Both the position numbers and the translations under genes were made by a program. The notes beneath the pieces are model-generated. The model saw nothing but the letters and a program-made list of their open reading frames with translations. It did not search any database and was not told the origin of the DNA. Below, one piece after another: positions 11,301-25,100 of a DNA stretch of 64,000 nt (position 1 is its first letter; every line of letters starts with the position of its first letter). The stretch comes from Mesaphorura yosii (taxonomy: Eukaryota; Arthropoda; Collembola; Poduromorpha; Tullbergiidae), in assembly GCA_009869945.1 (NCBI GenBank), contig WIXG01000214.1, forward strand, positions 1 through 64,000, read 5' to 3'.

Positions 11301-14300
11301 TCGCCATGTCCTTTGTGGAGCATAACGAGTCAAGTTGTCAAAGTTGACAAACAGAATAAAATATTTAATGATCTTGTAATAGCGGGTTTGACTTCAAAAG
11401 TTTTGCTAACTCGTGCAGAATTTGCTGACTTTTGGTTTCCGAGAATTTCATCGTGGGGTTTGGTTTGGAAAAGTCTGGCCTTGCTTGTTTCATCTCCGCC
11501 TTTCCCTCGTGTCAATTAAAAGCATATTATTACTGATTAGTTAGTGATGGGAAACGAAACTCGGAAACTTCATGCTTGATCGTTCACTGATACGCTGCGC
11601 AGCTTGTGGTCTGTTTGCTTATGCATTGTTCTTCTATTTGTCAAACGAAATGCAAACTGTTCAACAAAACAGCACGTATCTCACTACACGCCGGGATGAA
11701 TATTCAAGTTTTTCACAAAATACACGCAGTATTCCCAGATTTAATAACAAAAATGCATCAAGCGAGTTGGTTCTGTTAGAATCCAAGTCTGTCTTGTTTC
11801 TCGTTATTTTGACTTTGTTTAGGTGTAGAGCAGCTCAAGGTAATTGAAATTGTGGACATTCAAGTTAAGCTGAATGAGATCACTGTTAATATCAATTCAT
11901 GGAGCAACTCTGCGCTTTGTGTAACTTCGACCAAGATAAATGCGTTCACTTTTCCATTCTTGGGTGTCTTCTGTCTTGGCTTGGCTGACTTTCCATTCCT
12001 AAAATGCTCAGGGTGATCTGACCGAGTTGACAAAAGTCAATTTAGCCGTTTTAAATGCTGGCACGCAAGATTCGATGTAGAGTCGGAGACAGACGACAGT
12101 GAATCGTACAACACATGACATTGTATCATGAGTGCAGTTACTATTTTTGATTGGGACTTATTTCATAAAATTTATCTAAATATTTGTTAACCGCTATTAC
12201 CATCAATTGAGCTGCCAATTCATGTTTACTGCAATTTTATTGATGCTGGACGCAGACCCTGACAAAGAGAATCTCGCCAGCAGCCGTCTCATATCTTTTC
12301 ACGTTAATGCAAAATTAACGTGTGAGCTGGTGAGAACAGACAAGGGCTTCAACTAGAATTCTGAAGTACTCATATTAAGAATGTTATGTTCATTGTTATT
12401 ATGTTATTTAAAACTGGCGTATGCTCTGCCCTTCTCTCCCCTCGAAGTGAGAAAATCATTAGGCGCACCCGAATTGCAGTCTGGTCCTCATGTGCACAGT
12501 TGATTGAACTTAACGAGGGCAGATTGCTTTTAATTGAGATTGCGGCTAATCAGAGATCAGCTTCATTGTACGTCCGTACGCAGTCCGCATTGCATTACTG
12601 TACTGTATTACCGACTTCTGTGCCTTAATTAAATGAAAATTATGTAAGATTAGTTCATTTGGATTAACCCTCCTCGGTTGGAGTTGGAGGGAGCGCGAGC
12701 GTGTGATTTTTGACCTATTGTGGGCATAAAGACGAATGCATTGTGTCAAGAGTACTTTTGTTCAATTGATGTTCAGCGTACACTCAGCTTGAAATCGTTT
12801 ATCTGCAATCAAATTCATAACTCCGACTCCGAGCTTGAGCTCCTTGATTTACTTGATTGTCACTTCCTACACTGGGATTTGATCCACGCACTTGGCCGGC
12901 AGTCGGTACTTAATTTAATACGCGTTCCCCTTCTGTCTATCTCATTTCATCCATTTACGGTTAATAAGCGAAGAGATTATTGTCAATAACCTTTAATATG
13001 TTTCAATCGGAAAGCACGTGTCAATAATTAAGAATCAAGTTTCAAAGTCACCATAATATTATGGACATAAAATGGTGCTTATATTATTGTATTCATTCTA
13101 ACGAATTTAGAAATGTACGCTGCTACTGCCCCGCTGCAATATCAATTCCACAATTTGCTTAAGTGGTGGCCTACGTTTCGGGGAATGTCGAACGTAGTTC
13201 ATGGCCTTCATAAATTAATCGATGGAAGCAGACTTCACAATCAGCAGGAAGAGCTCTTCCGTAATTTTAAAAATGAAACGCCAGTATAATTGTTCGTTGT
13301 CACAAATCTTACGGCGTCTGTCAAAGAAATTGCCGCAGCACGGCAATATTGTTCGAAGATGTCCCAATAAAAATATGTACAAACAGCGGCTCGGCTCGTC
13401 TTCGCCATGCCCGAGTCCGATTGAATTTTGTGTTCATTATTGTTGTTACAATAACTGCAATAACAAAGTACAAACAGGATCTTTCGTTTGCGCGTCGTAT
13501 TCCATGTCTATTGATTAGGCATATTTTTACACATTGTTCATTGTACTACGCTGCGATAATTCAAAGAGAAAGACTGTCCGGTGCGGCAGTGCACTCCACG
13601 GATGCGATATTTGTCGGAGTATTCGTATTTCAAAAAGAAAGCGAAAAATACTAGTCTTTACAAAATATTCTCGCAAATGTTCTTTTGATATGTTATTTGT
13701 AAATATATTCGTGTCATCGTGTCATATTATTACAGCTCGGAGAAATATGAAACTTCAAATAGTCGGGATTGTCGCCCCGAATAGCATGCTTGGCATTGTA
13801 TTGGTGTATATTTAGGCACAGTGTGTGTGGATGTTTTCCAACAATACGAACATGTACAATTGTACAACACAAGTAGCTGTCTCAATAATGGCCGTGAGTG
13901 GTGCGAATGATGCCTGCGTATCTGTGTTTCCTATCATTTTTCACGATTCACACCTTTGGTGACAAGAAAGGGAACGGGCGAAGAATGGGCGCTCAAAACA
14001 TACAATAATATTCCGCATTCATGGTCAAAGAAGAAATACAATAGTATCATTATTACATTGTTGCTTTTTATTAGCCAGGCAGCGCAGCAGCGGTAACGAG
14101 AACAGCAACGGGCAACTCTGCCAACGTCATGCAATCCAATGCACGTATTATTATTTATGAATTTTATTAAAAGAAAGAAAATGACGATAGTGGTTTGATA
14201 ATAGCGGACGAGGTGTTGGTTTTGGAGTTTATTAGTGGGTTCACTCATCCGAAAACTTCATATCTACCTTCATAAGCTGTTTTTCGTGTTCCCCTTTCCT

Positions 14301-17140
14301 ATGTGTTGTGTCCGAGTCCTATTCCTTTTTCCTTCGTCATGAGCTATCATTATTAAAATCATCACTAGTACAAAGTGCTCTGCTCGTACTTGAATATTAC
14401 ATTAACATGCCCTGTCTGTTATGAATATGTTATGAAACATGGCTTTGGACCGATGAAGTGGATGGACAATAACAATTACCTGGTAATAATGATAATGCGG
14501 TGCTACATTGTTGTATTGTAAATGTTACATGTCACTCTCGTCGTCATCCCGTCGTCGTCGAGGTGTAATTATCATTATTACCACTTGCGTCCGGGAACGG
14601 GTAGTGTAAGATGAAGATCGAACGACACGACACTTCAAAAAGTGAAATGATGATCATGACATTCGAGGGTATATTTTTGGCCATGCCAGCGCACTGTCGC
14701 TCATGCTCATGTCAATGAAGGTGGAAGTAAATGCAAGCTCAAAGCTCATGCGGCTGGCCAGTGAGAAGAAGCGAGTTGCACATTAAATCAGGTGCGAAAA
14801 ACAAATTTCAAGGTGTGAAAAATAAAGCTGATCTGGATCAAATTCGAGATTATTTCTAGTAGCTTACATGATGATGGGCACTTGGTTGCGCCCGTGGCCA
14901 TTTCGTACGAGCAAACGCCTTTTGAAGGGCCGTCCCTATCCTCTGAGCTTAATCCTCTCAGGTCGGCAACTACAAATCTCTTGAAAAGCGTTTGAGTTTC
15001 GTGACATGACAATCGACACTCTCACGAACTGAAGACAAGAATAGAAGTGTCGACGAGCAAAGAAGATTCTCCAATTACAAACAAAATAGCGCAGCGCTGA
15101 GCTGCTCTGGACTTGTCTTCAGTGTATCATTATTAGGATCTATCAATATCAGATTTTCAGATTTTCTGGCTCTTATCCTGTGAACTATTTGCACCGGACA
15201 AGACAACAGGAGAATGACATGTCGAAACGGTTTGACATTTTCTCTTCTTCCCGTCCGTGCTCTGAAGATTTCAGTAATCAGTCTATTTAGGAATAATATG
15301 GTTCATGTTCGGAGGATGGGAGAACAAGTCCTTACTTCCAGCACGACCATGATACGATCGTTAAATCCCCAACCTCAATGCGCCATGCTATTTTCTTGCC
15401 TTGCTACTCAAACTATCGTCGTTATTATTCCCATTGTCACACTCTTCCTTTTCAAGTTTGTATTTTTTACGTTTCGCATTGCACATTGGCATTAGTTTAC
15501 CCTTCCTTAAGCTCTGCGAACCATAATGCTAAGTCTTTTTGTCTAAATGTCAAATCATTATGTCCTCAGTAAGCCTCAATCCTTTAATTCCTTTCAGTGT
15601 TCGGCTCTTCAGTGCGCTTCGTGTCGACGAAGGTTTAATCTTATCGAGACTTCTGGTAACTGGCTCCACTCTGTCGTGCTCCTGCAAAGAGATACACACA
15701 ATGTGGCACATTGTTTAAGTTTGTTTATTTTCGGTAATTAATGGCTCAATGGGAAGCTAACGAGACGGATAATGAAATTATTTGAGCTTAATGAGCTCGC
15801 ACACAAACAAGCCGAAGTGTTTCCTGGAAATGCTGTGAATTCCAATTAACAGAAGCATTCGAGGGTTTAGTCATTCCAGAACCAGAACCCGCACCTGCAA
15901 AAAGCGACCGGCAATTTTTTTAAAAGGAAATGTCTACTATTTCCCGGACACAACCGGTAAACTGTTGATCCAATCCGCAAACGGCCGGTCCAATAATCAG
16001 CAAACTGCTGATCCAATTCGCAGTTAAAACTGAAACGAGATAAACATCGGTTACATAAATCAGGAGATTAAAAGCTCATTCAAGCAATTTCATAAACCAA
16101 GAATGTGCGCTAGCACACTAAGCTGGGCATGCTACTTTGGAATTGTGAATCTCCGAATCCCTGAATTGAATGAATAATGACCGACTAAAAGTATGTCTGT
16201 TACAAATTACCAGCTGAAAACCAATGCTTCCGACTCCGGGCAAGCCTGTACCAAACTGAAGTTATTTTAAGTTCTCAAATCCCTCAATATTTTGGCTTGA
16301 AACAAGCACACTTGTGAGCACACCGCATTTTCTGTTTAGCCAACTTCCCCTTGTAGTATCTCATTAGCAGCATAACAATGTAGAGAGTTTCGAGTACCAC
16401 GAGGGAAGCCAAGTTCACGACAAGCCAAGCGGTGGACTTTCTTATCCCATTCCCATTTCCTTTTACAGACCATTTAGGTTTAGCATGTCCAAATGCATTA
16501 TTCTTAATATTGTAACACCACATTACAATTATTATTACATTCATGACAAAAACAACACGTCCTGTTGTTTGGTAAATGTTTTCTTTTTAATTTTATTGCA
16601 CGGCATAAACTACGACGCTTGTGTTGTCAAAAGATGAAATTGTTACTGGCTATGCTTGCTCAGAACCACCACCAGTACAGTCTGCAGGTATATGCGAGTA
16701 GGTAGAAAGTGGGATGGATGAAAATAATACCCTCACTGCTGTTATTGGGAGTATCATCGAATAGGCGAAGAGGGTATGGCTTAATCCCTGCAACAACCAA
16801 TTCTGGTGTACCAGACGATTGGTTACTTTTCATTCGCCTGAGAACCATCCCACTAAGTCAGTGGAAATGCACAGGATGAAATCATGCTCCCTCAACTGCT
16901 TATTATTCGGATCGCCGTTCTACTGCTCGCCTGTCCTCATCAAAATCTTGTCGAAACAACCGAATCTTGAACAGTTGTCCGCGTTCAATCAGACTGCTAA
17001 CAACAGTGCGGCAAATTGCTGATAGTTCTTGTTCAAGTCTCCAGTAAAAGATCGGTGATTGTTGTGAAGGTTTCCACAATAGTTAACAAGTTGATCTGTT
17101 CATGTCAATATTTCATAACTTGTGAATTGTTCCTGAAATA
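11301..17140. other. Intergenic DNA upstream of FoxG
   Basis: No coding exon recognised. Small structures seen: a short hairpin at 12300-12322 (CACGTTAAT, five-base loop, ATTAACGTG), a perfect 14-bp palindrome TGTACAATTGTACA at about 13853-13866, and a direct repeat of about 21 bp, AAACTG[T/C]TGATCCAAT then [C/T]CGCA, near 15959 and 16002. The final part should include the FoxG 5' UTR and core promoter, but no clear TATA or initiator could be fixed. Confidence 0.5.
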
Positions 17141-19127
17141 ATGGTCATGAAATTAGAAGGTGAATGGCCAAGTGAGGCTAAGATGGCAAGCAGCAACAGT
17201 GCCCCACCATTTTCAATTCGTGCGCTCTTAATGCAAGAAACTGCTCAATCAGTACTTAATTCATCGCTCCACCAGCATCAGCATTCGTCGGTTGCTGCGG
17301 GACACCTCGTGATGACCGCTGGGAAGAATCATGTGTCCGCTTCTCCATCACGACACCATCATCACAGTCACCAGTATCGGAGTTCTCGCGAGAATTCCTC
17401 GCGAAAGCACGAACATCGTCACCACCACGAGCATTCTTCAGTCAACGAGTCTCTGCGAAATATCGAAAGAATCTCTGCACTTTGTGATACAACCACTTCC
17501 AGTGATGAAGACATGAGTCCGAACGACATCGAACGACACGGCCATCACATTGCAGAATCGGAGCACTTCGTGTATGAAGACGAAGACGATGAAGACATTG
17601 ACGTTGATGAAGATGTTGAGGGCAGTCAAATCATTGACGATGAAGAGATCGACGAAGAAGTCATGGACTTAAGTGACATAGGAAGCCGAAATGTTTCTTC
17701 TACAAGTCCAGCTGGCTTAACCAGGAACAAATCACCAGCCATAAGCGAAAACGGTGATTCAAGTAAGAACAAAATTAGCAGTAAAGACGCTAGCAATTGT
17801 AAGGACACGCCAAAAAGCGAGAAGGCTGAAAAAGACGGGTCACCCGCGCATAAAGAGAAACCGAAGGGCAACGAAAAGCCTCCATATTCGTACAACGCGC
17901 TGATCATGATGGCGATCCGGCAAAGCAGCGAAAAGCGCCTCACCCTCAATGGAATTTACGAATACATCATGAAAAACTTCCCATACTACCGCGATAACAA
18001 GCAAGGTTGGCAAAATTCTATTCGTCACAATCTGAGCCTGAACAAGTGCTTCGTGAAAGTTCCGCGGCACTACGATGATCCCGGCAAAGGCAATTACTGG
18101 ATGTTGGACGCGTCTTCTGAAGACGTGTTTATTGGAGGAAGCACTGGAAAGTTAAGGCGAAGGACCTCAACAGCTTGCCGGACAAGACTGGCTGCACTCA
18201 AGCGGTCACTTGCGTATGGATTTCCCGGTCATCATCCTCATCCGCTCTTTCCTCCTCATCTCCACCCGCACCATCCAATGCTACATCCGCACCACCCGCT
18301 TAATCCAAACTCGGCGGTGCAGCCGCTACCACCAACTGGTCCGCATCACTCGCACCCGTCGCTTCCACATCATCATCTTCCGAATGGTACCGTTGGGCCG
18401 CTGCCGCCACCGGGCGCCCAGGCGTCACAAATCTCACCTCCATTCTGGAATCCGAATGCAATATCGCCCATCGTGGCTGCCCAATTGTACCATCAGCAAA
18501 ATGTGCACCAACAACAACATCTTGCCTCAGCAATTTACAGGTTGGTAACAATTCACTGTCTTGAAACTTGAAGCATGAATTAAATAGAGAGCAATATCCA
18601 TAAAAATAAGGCAAGGAACCTTCGCCTTGCAGTATCATAAAACTTTACGATTTGGGTATTATTTATTTGACACTTCGTGGTAGGAGGGCGTGAAATGGAA
18701 AGGTAGTTGTAAATTATGTTCCAATTTGGTCTAACTCAATTAGCATAATTGCTTCTTCTTGTGCCTGGTCTTCCAATCGACGACAAAGGCCTGTCCGTGG
18801 GTAATCTGATTTAATCCTTAACTCCATTTCATTTTTTCTTACAGATATGCTGCATCTCAGTACTACAATGGCAGCGGGGGCAACATGATGCATCCACTTC
18901 TCAGCGCCGCCAACGCGAATCTGGTCAAGCCAACCACCTTGAGCCCAAATTCGGGATCTTTGCCGGGAAACAACAATAACAACTCCAGTTTCTCGATGGA
19001 AAGACTTCTGTCGATGAAACCATCTCACCCGAGCCCGACAAACACGGAGGAGTCAATGAATTCGTCGTCGTCACCTCCGCCAGTGAGACCGTTGAGTGGT
19101 GGCAGCGGCATCAGCGGCCAGTTCTGA
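17141..19127 (+). CDS. slp: FoxG / sloppy-paired forkhead transcription factor, complete, 2 exons
   Basis: Exons 17141-18540 and 18845-19127 join in phase (CAATTTACAG|GTTGGT ... TTACAG|ATATGC) to give 560 residues. The fork head domain spans residues 246-343, beginning [16 protein letters not shown]. It carries the recognition helix [15 protein letters not shown] and wing residues [11 protein letters not shown], and ends [14 protein letters not shown], which is the FoxG (BF-1) signature. An eh1-like Groucho motif, FSIRALL, lies at residues 24-30, and a second one, FSMERLL, at about 516-522. Other regions are His-rich (about 65-105), strongly acidic (about 145-185) and Pro/His-rich (about 365-425). 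FoxG/slp proteins are DNA-binding factors, often repressors through Groucho, used in segmentation and head or brain patterning. The ATG at 17141 places the first eh1 motif in its usual N-terminal position. The 304-bp intron is longer than most in the window. A possible AATAAA lies at 19575-19580. Confidence 0.95.
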
Positions 19128-22100
19128 ACACAAAGCATGCCCAGTTGCAACAACAAAAACGAACCGAAAATCATTACCAGGGTGTAATTGAATAGTATTT
19201 GTAAGTTACCATATACAGTACGATAGAAGTTAGTTCTTAGGTTCGTTTTAATTTAGTGTGTACTTAAGCAACTCACGACACGATCAACGATGAAGTCAGT
19301 TTATAAACTTAACTGTAATTTAAATTCGATATTCTCGCATCATGACTTAATTATCACATTGCACATGTAGGCTGTAGAATTACGGTACAATGTTTTAGCA
19401 ATCAAACTTTTATTTATTAGCGAGGAAGTGTATCAATGATTCACCGATTTGATACCTTCGCCCATTGTAATGTCACAAAGAAAAAAAGCAGCGAATAAGC
19501 CAGCTTGAACTGCGTTAATTCAAGATTTAAATTTTTGTTACATGAGAGAATGCCCGAATGCCATATATTGAGTAAATAAAAAGCAAATTTATTGCAGACT
19601 TTAGTATAATTATCGTACGATTTTTGACGTTGCACCAGTTCGCCAAATTTAGTTTGCCTGAATACCTTGGGGAGGTCTTCACATTACCTGTCGCTGCTGG
19701 AGAGGCGGAGAAGTCCTTTAGTGGTCTTAATCGCATGAATGAACAAATACCGTGGAACAGCTCGCCGTCTTGCTGTGGTCGCTGGTGATGATGAGACCTA
19801 AAAAGACGGCAATGACGGCGACAATATGATAACGAAACATGTTCATGTCATTCATTCTTCCAAATGTGAGTGGTGACAGCTCGGTTTTGGTCTCTTAGTA
19901 TCTGGAAGAATTCCAACAGCCTGGGTGGACCCAAAAAGTTAGCATGGCATGCGAACTATGAATGAAAAACTGCCTGCCTTATGGGCCGCGGAGTATTCAG
20001 CATTGCACTGGGAAGTTGATGATGGAGTTAATCATGTGTGATGTTGCTCAAATGACAGATTATGTTTTTTGACGATTGACGAGTAAGGTGTACAGTGTAC
20101 GCTTGGGTGATACCTGACTTGACATGTGAGAGACCACGCACCATCGATCAGCAGAAAAACTGGTGCTGTGTGTGGGCCAAATATTAACTGCATGAAAAAC
20201 ATCAACAACAATTTATTTAACTTGACAATTATAATATTAAATTGTTTCTAGGAACTGTACAAACCCGCGTTATCATTAGCGCAGTAAATCCTTTCTGAAT
20301 TTTTACACACAAGCTTGGATCAGAAAATGGACACCACAACAACTACGGCAGGGCAGAGCATTGCTGTGTAAAAAGGTTAATGCGGTTAATCTGCTAATGT
20401 TGATAATGTATGCTCTCAATAAACTGAGCATGACAACGACAACAAAGTCGCGAAGCTTCCAGTCCATTCATCATGCACGTCCGTTTTTTAAGAGAAAGTA
20501 TTGCATGAAAATATTTTATAAACACGCCGGCTCATTAATGACAGCAGATCAGGACCAAAAGTGTTCAAATTTCACAAGCATTTATCCAGCTCTAATGTGA
20601 TGGATTGGTCATTAATGTATATACTGAACTCAAAGTTTCCCATGCAGTCACCACCGCTCTACTTCCACATCGCTAAAAGTCTAGTCGGCGGTACTTAGCG
20701 ATTTTGATTTCGACAGGCTGACATTAAATGACATTGACGGAGGAGACTTTTTTATGATGACCAGGCCGTGATGCATTGATGCATTACCGAATTCTTTTCA
20801 GAACCAAATTTTATTCCAGAGCACGATTCAATCATTTCGTATGTGCAGCCACTCGTGCAGGGCAGGCGACCCGACCAAGATTGAGGAGCTTAATGAAGCA
20901 ATAAGGGATTTGGAACCAAAATTGAAACGATAAATAGACGAAATCCTTTAATTCTATTTCTGTGTAATGTTTTGAAGGGGCAAATCGATTGCGGTTTAAT
21001 TTGGATGGAAATCCTGCATTCGGAAATGGGACCATTTGACAATGGGTGGTTCAGTTACGTAATATTTGGAGAATTTCACACCAGCTTTTGACGCGTGAGC
21101 GTGCCCTTGAATTTGAGGTCTCAATGTGTGATGCTGATACATGGCAATAACAATAACTATAATATACCCGAAAATGTTAGAAATGAAGAGGAATCTTTCC
21201 CACGAGTCAAATCTGCATGAGGTGCCCCACTGCTAGGGCCAAAGTATTTTAGGATGACTCTATTTTAACCCAAAGATGCCTTACTCGGAGTTATTTTCAC
21301 AGCTTTCTTCCACACACTTGAGTATAGTGTTGTGCTTGACACTGAGCTGTTATTTTTGTATCATTGCCGTTGGACGGTGTCTTTTTACAGTACATGAGGT
21401 GGCAAGAACAAACGCTGTGTGCCAGTGTTGGACGAACAGGTCGAAAGTGATCGCGATGGGTGTTACCTCACAAAGAACACTGACGTTGGTGCTAAAGGCA
21501 AAGCGAGAATAGCATGAGCGATGATGGCGATAGAAAAAGCTGTGAAGTGAAGGACACTTCAAGTTTGGTTTTGGCCCGAATCACCTTTTCCAGTCTTCCA
21601 TTGTGCGCTGTGCATCGTGCACATTTCAATTTGGATGGAGACATCACACAGCGTAGCATGGTCCATGTCGTTTCTGACTTGAGAAGGGGAATTGCTTTAT
21701 ATTGTTGACTTGACGACACCCAAGCTTCAAAGGCACGGAATTACGGTAAAATACTACTAAAAAGATTTTCAATGAATGCGCTGCTCTTTCCAACGAAAGA
21801 CTTAGGATTTTACCCCAGTCCAGTGGATTGAACGATCGAACCCTTGGCCATCAATTTCACAGTCACCCAATCCTAAATCTCGACTTCTTTTCATTAGCAT
21901 TAAAAAGTTCCAAGATTTGTGACACGGGCAAGAATGACGATTAATAATTAGAAAATTAGCGAGCACTTTTCAAAGCTTTTGTTTATGTTGTCAAGATTTT
22001 GCAATAAAAGCAAACTTCAAAATGTCAAGTTCTTTTGAAATTTAGTACAGGAAGTTTCAGTTTATAAGATTTTGCCTAAGATTCCATTTTCACAACATTA

Positions 22101-25100
22101 CGCAGTAAGAAGCATAGCATAGCGCGCTTCTCGTTTCGTGCCCACTATCCGACATGAGCAAGTTATAAAAGTCAAGTCAAAATCAAAAGACCGATTCATC
22201 TTAATCCGTTTTCAATTGTTCCACCAAAGCACATAATTCTCGAAAGCGTGTTTTTGAAAGAGTAGCCGACACCGCGAGCGAACAACGTGCTTATTTGTAT
22301 TTTCTAAGTACCAGCGCATAACTGTTTCACATAATTCACCCCATTGGTTCCAAGAAGAATTTCCACTGTACTCCGATCCATCATCAGCCCGAATATTATG
22401 ATGATATATACAAATATCGAGTGAGGAGAGAGAAACAGCAAGCGTATAACTTTGACAAAAGACGTCTCCGCCTTTTCTCAAAGAACTTTTCGTTTTTCTT
22501 GGAGACGTTTTTGTGTTGCTTCTCGCTCGTTACTTGAGCCATTACACTGCCATGCCGTGCTCTGTGATATCTCAACCAAGCCAAGTTTAGTAAATACTTA
22601 CGATTTATTCATCAAATCCCAAGGCTAAGCGGCCGGCACGAATCGAGGCCTGACTTATGGTTACGGCTTTGGTGTGGCTGCGAGTTGTTTGGTTGTACCA
22701 AAATTTTACTTGTAATCTTTCATTTCTAATTCAGAAAGAAGGCTTATGTTAAACAAAAGACTTCTTAATATCAAAGAGAAAATGTGCACAACACGCACCG
22801 CCGCCAATCCATGTACGCCGGCTCGCTGATATGAAATGAGAACAGTTTTTTACATTCGTGCATATTTTCCTCCACCTTACTGCAAGCTATGAAACAAACA
22901 AGCTAATTCATCTCAATCAACTAAATATTCATTGACACTTCTTGAATACGGTTTCGGCCCTGTGCTTTTGAGAGTGCAGACGGACGGGAGAGCCTGTTCC
23001 CTGCCGTCGCGCGTCCGTTCGAAAATGAACAAACCTTAATTTGAAAATTTGAATCCCTGAATTGGACTCTTGGACCCTTGCAGATATCTAAATCATAAAT
23101 ACGTGCACAGGACGGAAAGTGGCTGGCAGCTGATCTGTCTCACTTGGATTTTGACACCATGACACAGATTCAATTCCTTTGTTTGCGGACGAGATTCTAA
23201 AAATGTCAGACCTCCAGCAAAATAGAAGCTGAGCAGCGCACGCGCTGAAGGCCCTTCAGCTCTCCAACAGTATATTCCGGACATAAACCCTCACTGCTAC
23301 TGTAATTTGCATGGGCAATGTTTACATTGCTTATAAATCTTGACTAAATTAGTGCAATAAAGTTCCTCAACATAAATGGTAGGTCTAAGGCATGGGAGAA
23401 TTGACTGAAGCCACAGGGACCACCCTCCTTCAATTTCACCAAAACAAGAGCAATAAAGTTTCTGTTTATATTCCGATTGTTGTTTAATTTTATTGCTTTA
23501 TGAGGTGCCCCTTAGAGCACCTTCATGGGTCTTGACTCGTGTCACTCAAATTATGTCTGTGTCTGTGTACAGCTCGTGCTATCAAAAGATCGCACGCAAT
23601 GTCAGGAAAGATGCCTGGACTTGGATTTAACCAGTTCAAGCGCACGGGCAAGGTCCTTAATTGGGCCAATGGACATGACCTAAAGCCATTGGAGTTCAAG
23701 ACTTGTTCCCTGTGCTACGTCCACACAATAATCACGCGTATCACGGAAGGGCGTTTGTCAAGCGTCTAAAGTTACAAATTGTAAAAATCTGAGAAACGCG
23801 AGCCTATCACGGGCTTAATGTAATAAATTATGATTTTCTATGATTTATACGTACACGAAATATGATACCTGACATATACGTGCTGCGTACGGCGGAGTTT
23901 TAGTAGGCAAAGGGTTCAGAATCATAACGTTTATCATCACACATTAATAAAACGCAACACTGTGCGACGCTTCGAAGTGAACTGTGTACAGATCGCATTA
24001 ACCATTGACCAGAATTAACTCAGAACACAGCACCCAACACCCTTCCTTTTGCTGGCGCAATGTTCCGTACGGCACAGCACAGAAACAAATGCTGATTGTT
24101 ATGAATGAATATAAGTTGATTTCTGCTGTCATGAAATAAATAAAAGAATCATTTCATCCTTGCACTACTGCAGTACGTTACACATTGTGCTGCCAGCAAG
24201 CATTATAAAAATGTGTTCAGTCAACATTCATAATTTTTGAATGACCACAAATGAGAATAAATTAATGCTCAGTTCGAAGGTCTTGTTTCGGGATTGGAAT
24301 TATTGTTCCTTGCATCACGAAGCAGAGTACAAATGCGCATTCTGCTTCGCGTAGCTCGAGTTGATAAATATTTGTCAATTGTTTATACAGGCCAGACTTG
24401 ACATTTTCATAAAATCTACAATGCAAACCTCGTTACGTGTTTTAACTTATGACTGCTGCTGAATAAAATATGATTAATAGTAAAAATTAATCCAGGATCA
24501 TTGCTCACATTCACAGACACATGCTTTGTGTTTGTGTGAACAACTCAATTGGACTCAGCCAGCAAAAAACTCTGCCAGAGCTAGACCATTGGAAGCAGAA
24601 GTGTGATGGCTGCAATTTTAATCCGTCTGTTAAGCTAGGTGGATTTGGATCAAGTCCATATCCGTCCATTTGGTGCAAAGCCTGAGTTGAAATGAAAACC
24701 GATTTTTGAAAGTTAAGTTGTAATAATAATACAGAATAATAATATAATAATAATAATAGACGCATGAAACGAAAATGAATTTCTATTGAATTCGATTCTG
24801 TGCGTTTCGGCACCGGCACGGCACGATATTTGTATCACGCTCGCCATTATTTGTTACAAATTCACAATTCACGGTTTCTGTTTGTTGTAATATTTTGAAT
24901 TCAATTGTGTCAATGTTGTGTCGTTTTCAGTGTGTGTGAACCCGAATAAAGGAGATTTTCATTTCATTATACCGCGGCTGCGCTAACGCGACATTGCCCC
25001 AATAATGTAATGGCAGCATTCTTTGAATCGTTGTCGCTAGCTGCTGCCAGCCATTGTACTTTGGCACAGCAAAATATGTAACAATATTGGGAAGGCGATT

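Noticed and set aside
16284-16544. Minus-strand 86-codon frame with a hydrophobic segment
   Set aside because: One hydrophobic stretch only, no recognisable family and no neighbouring exons.
21800-21890. tRNA-like B box (GGTTCGATC on the minus strand)
   Set aside because: No matching A box or acceptor stem could be folded around it.
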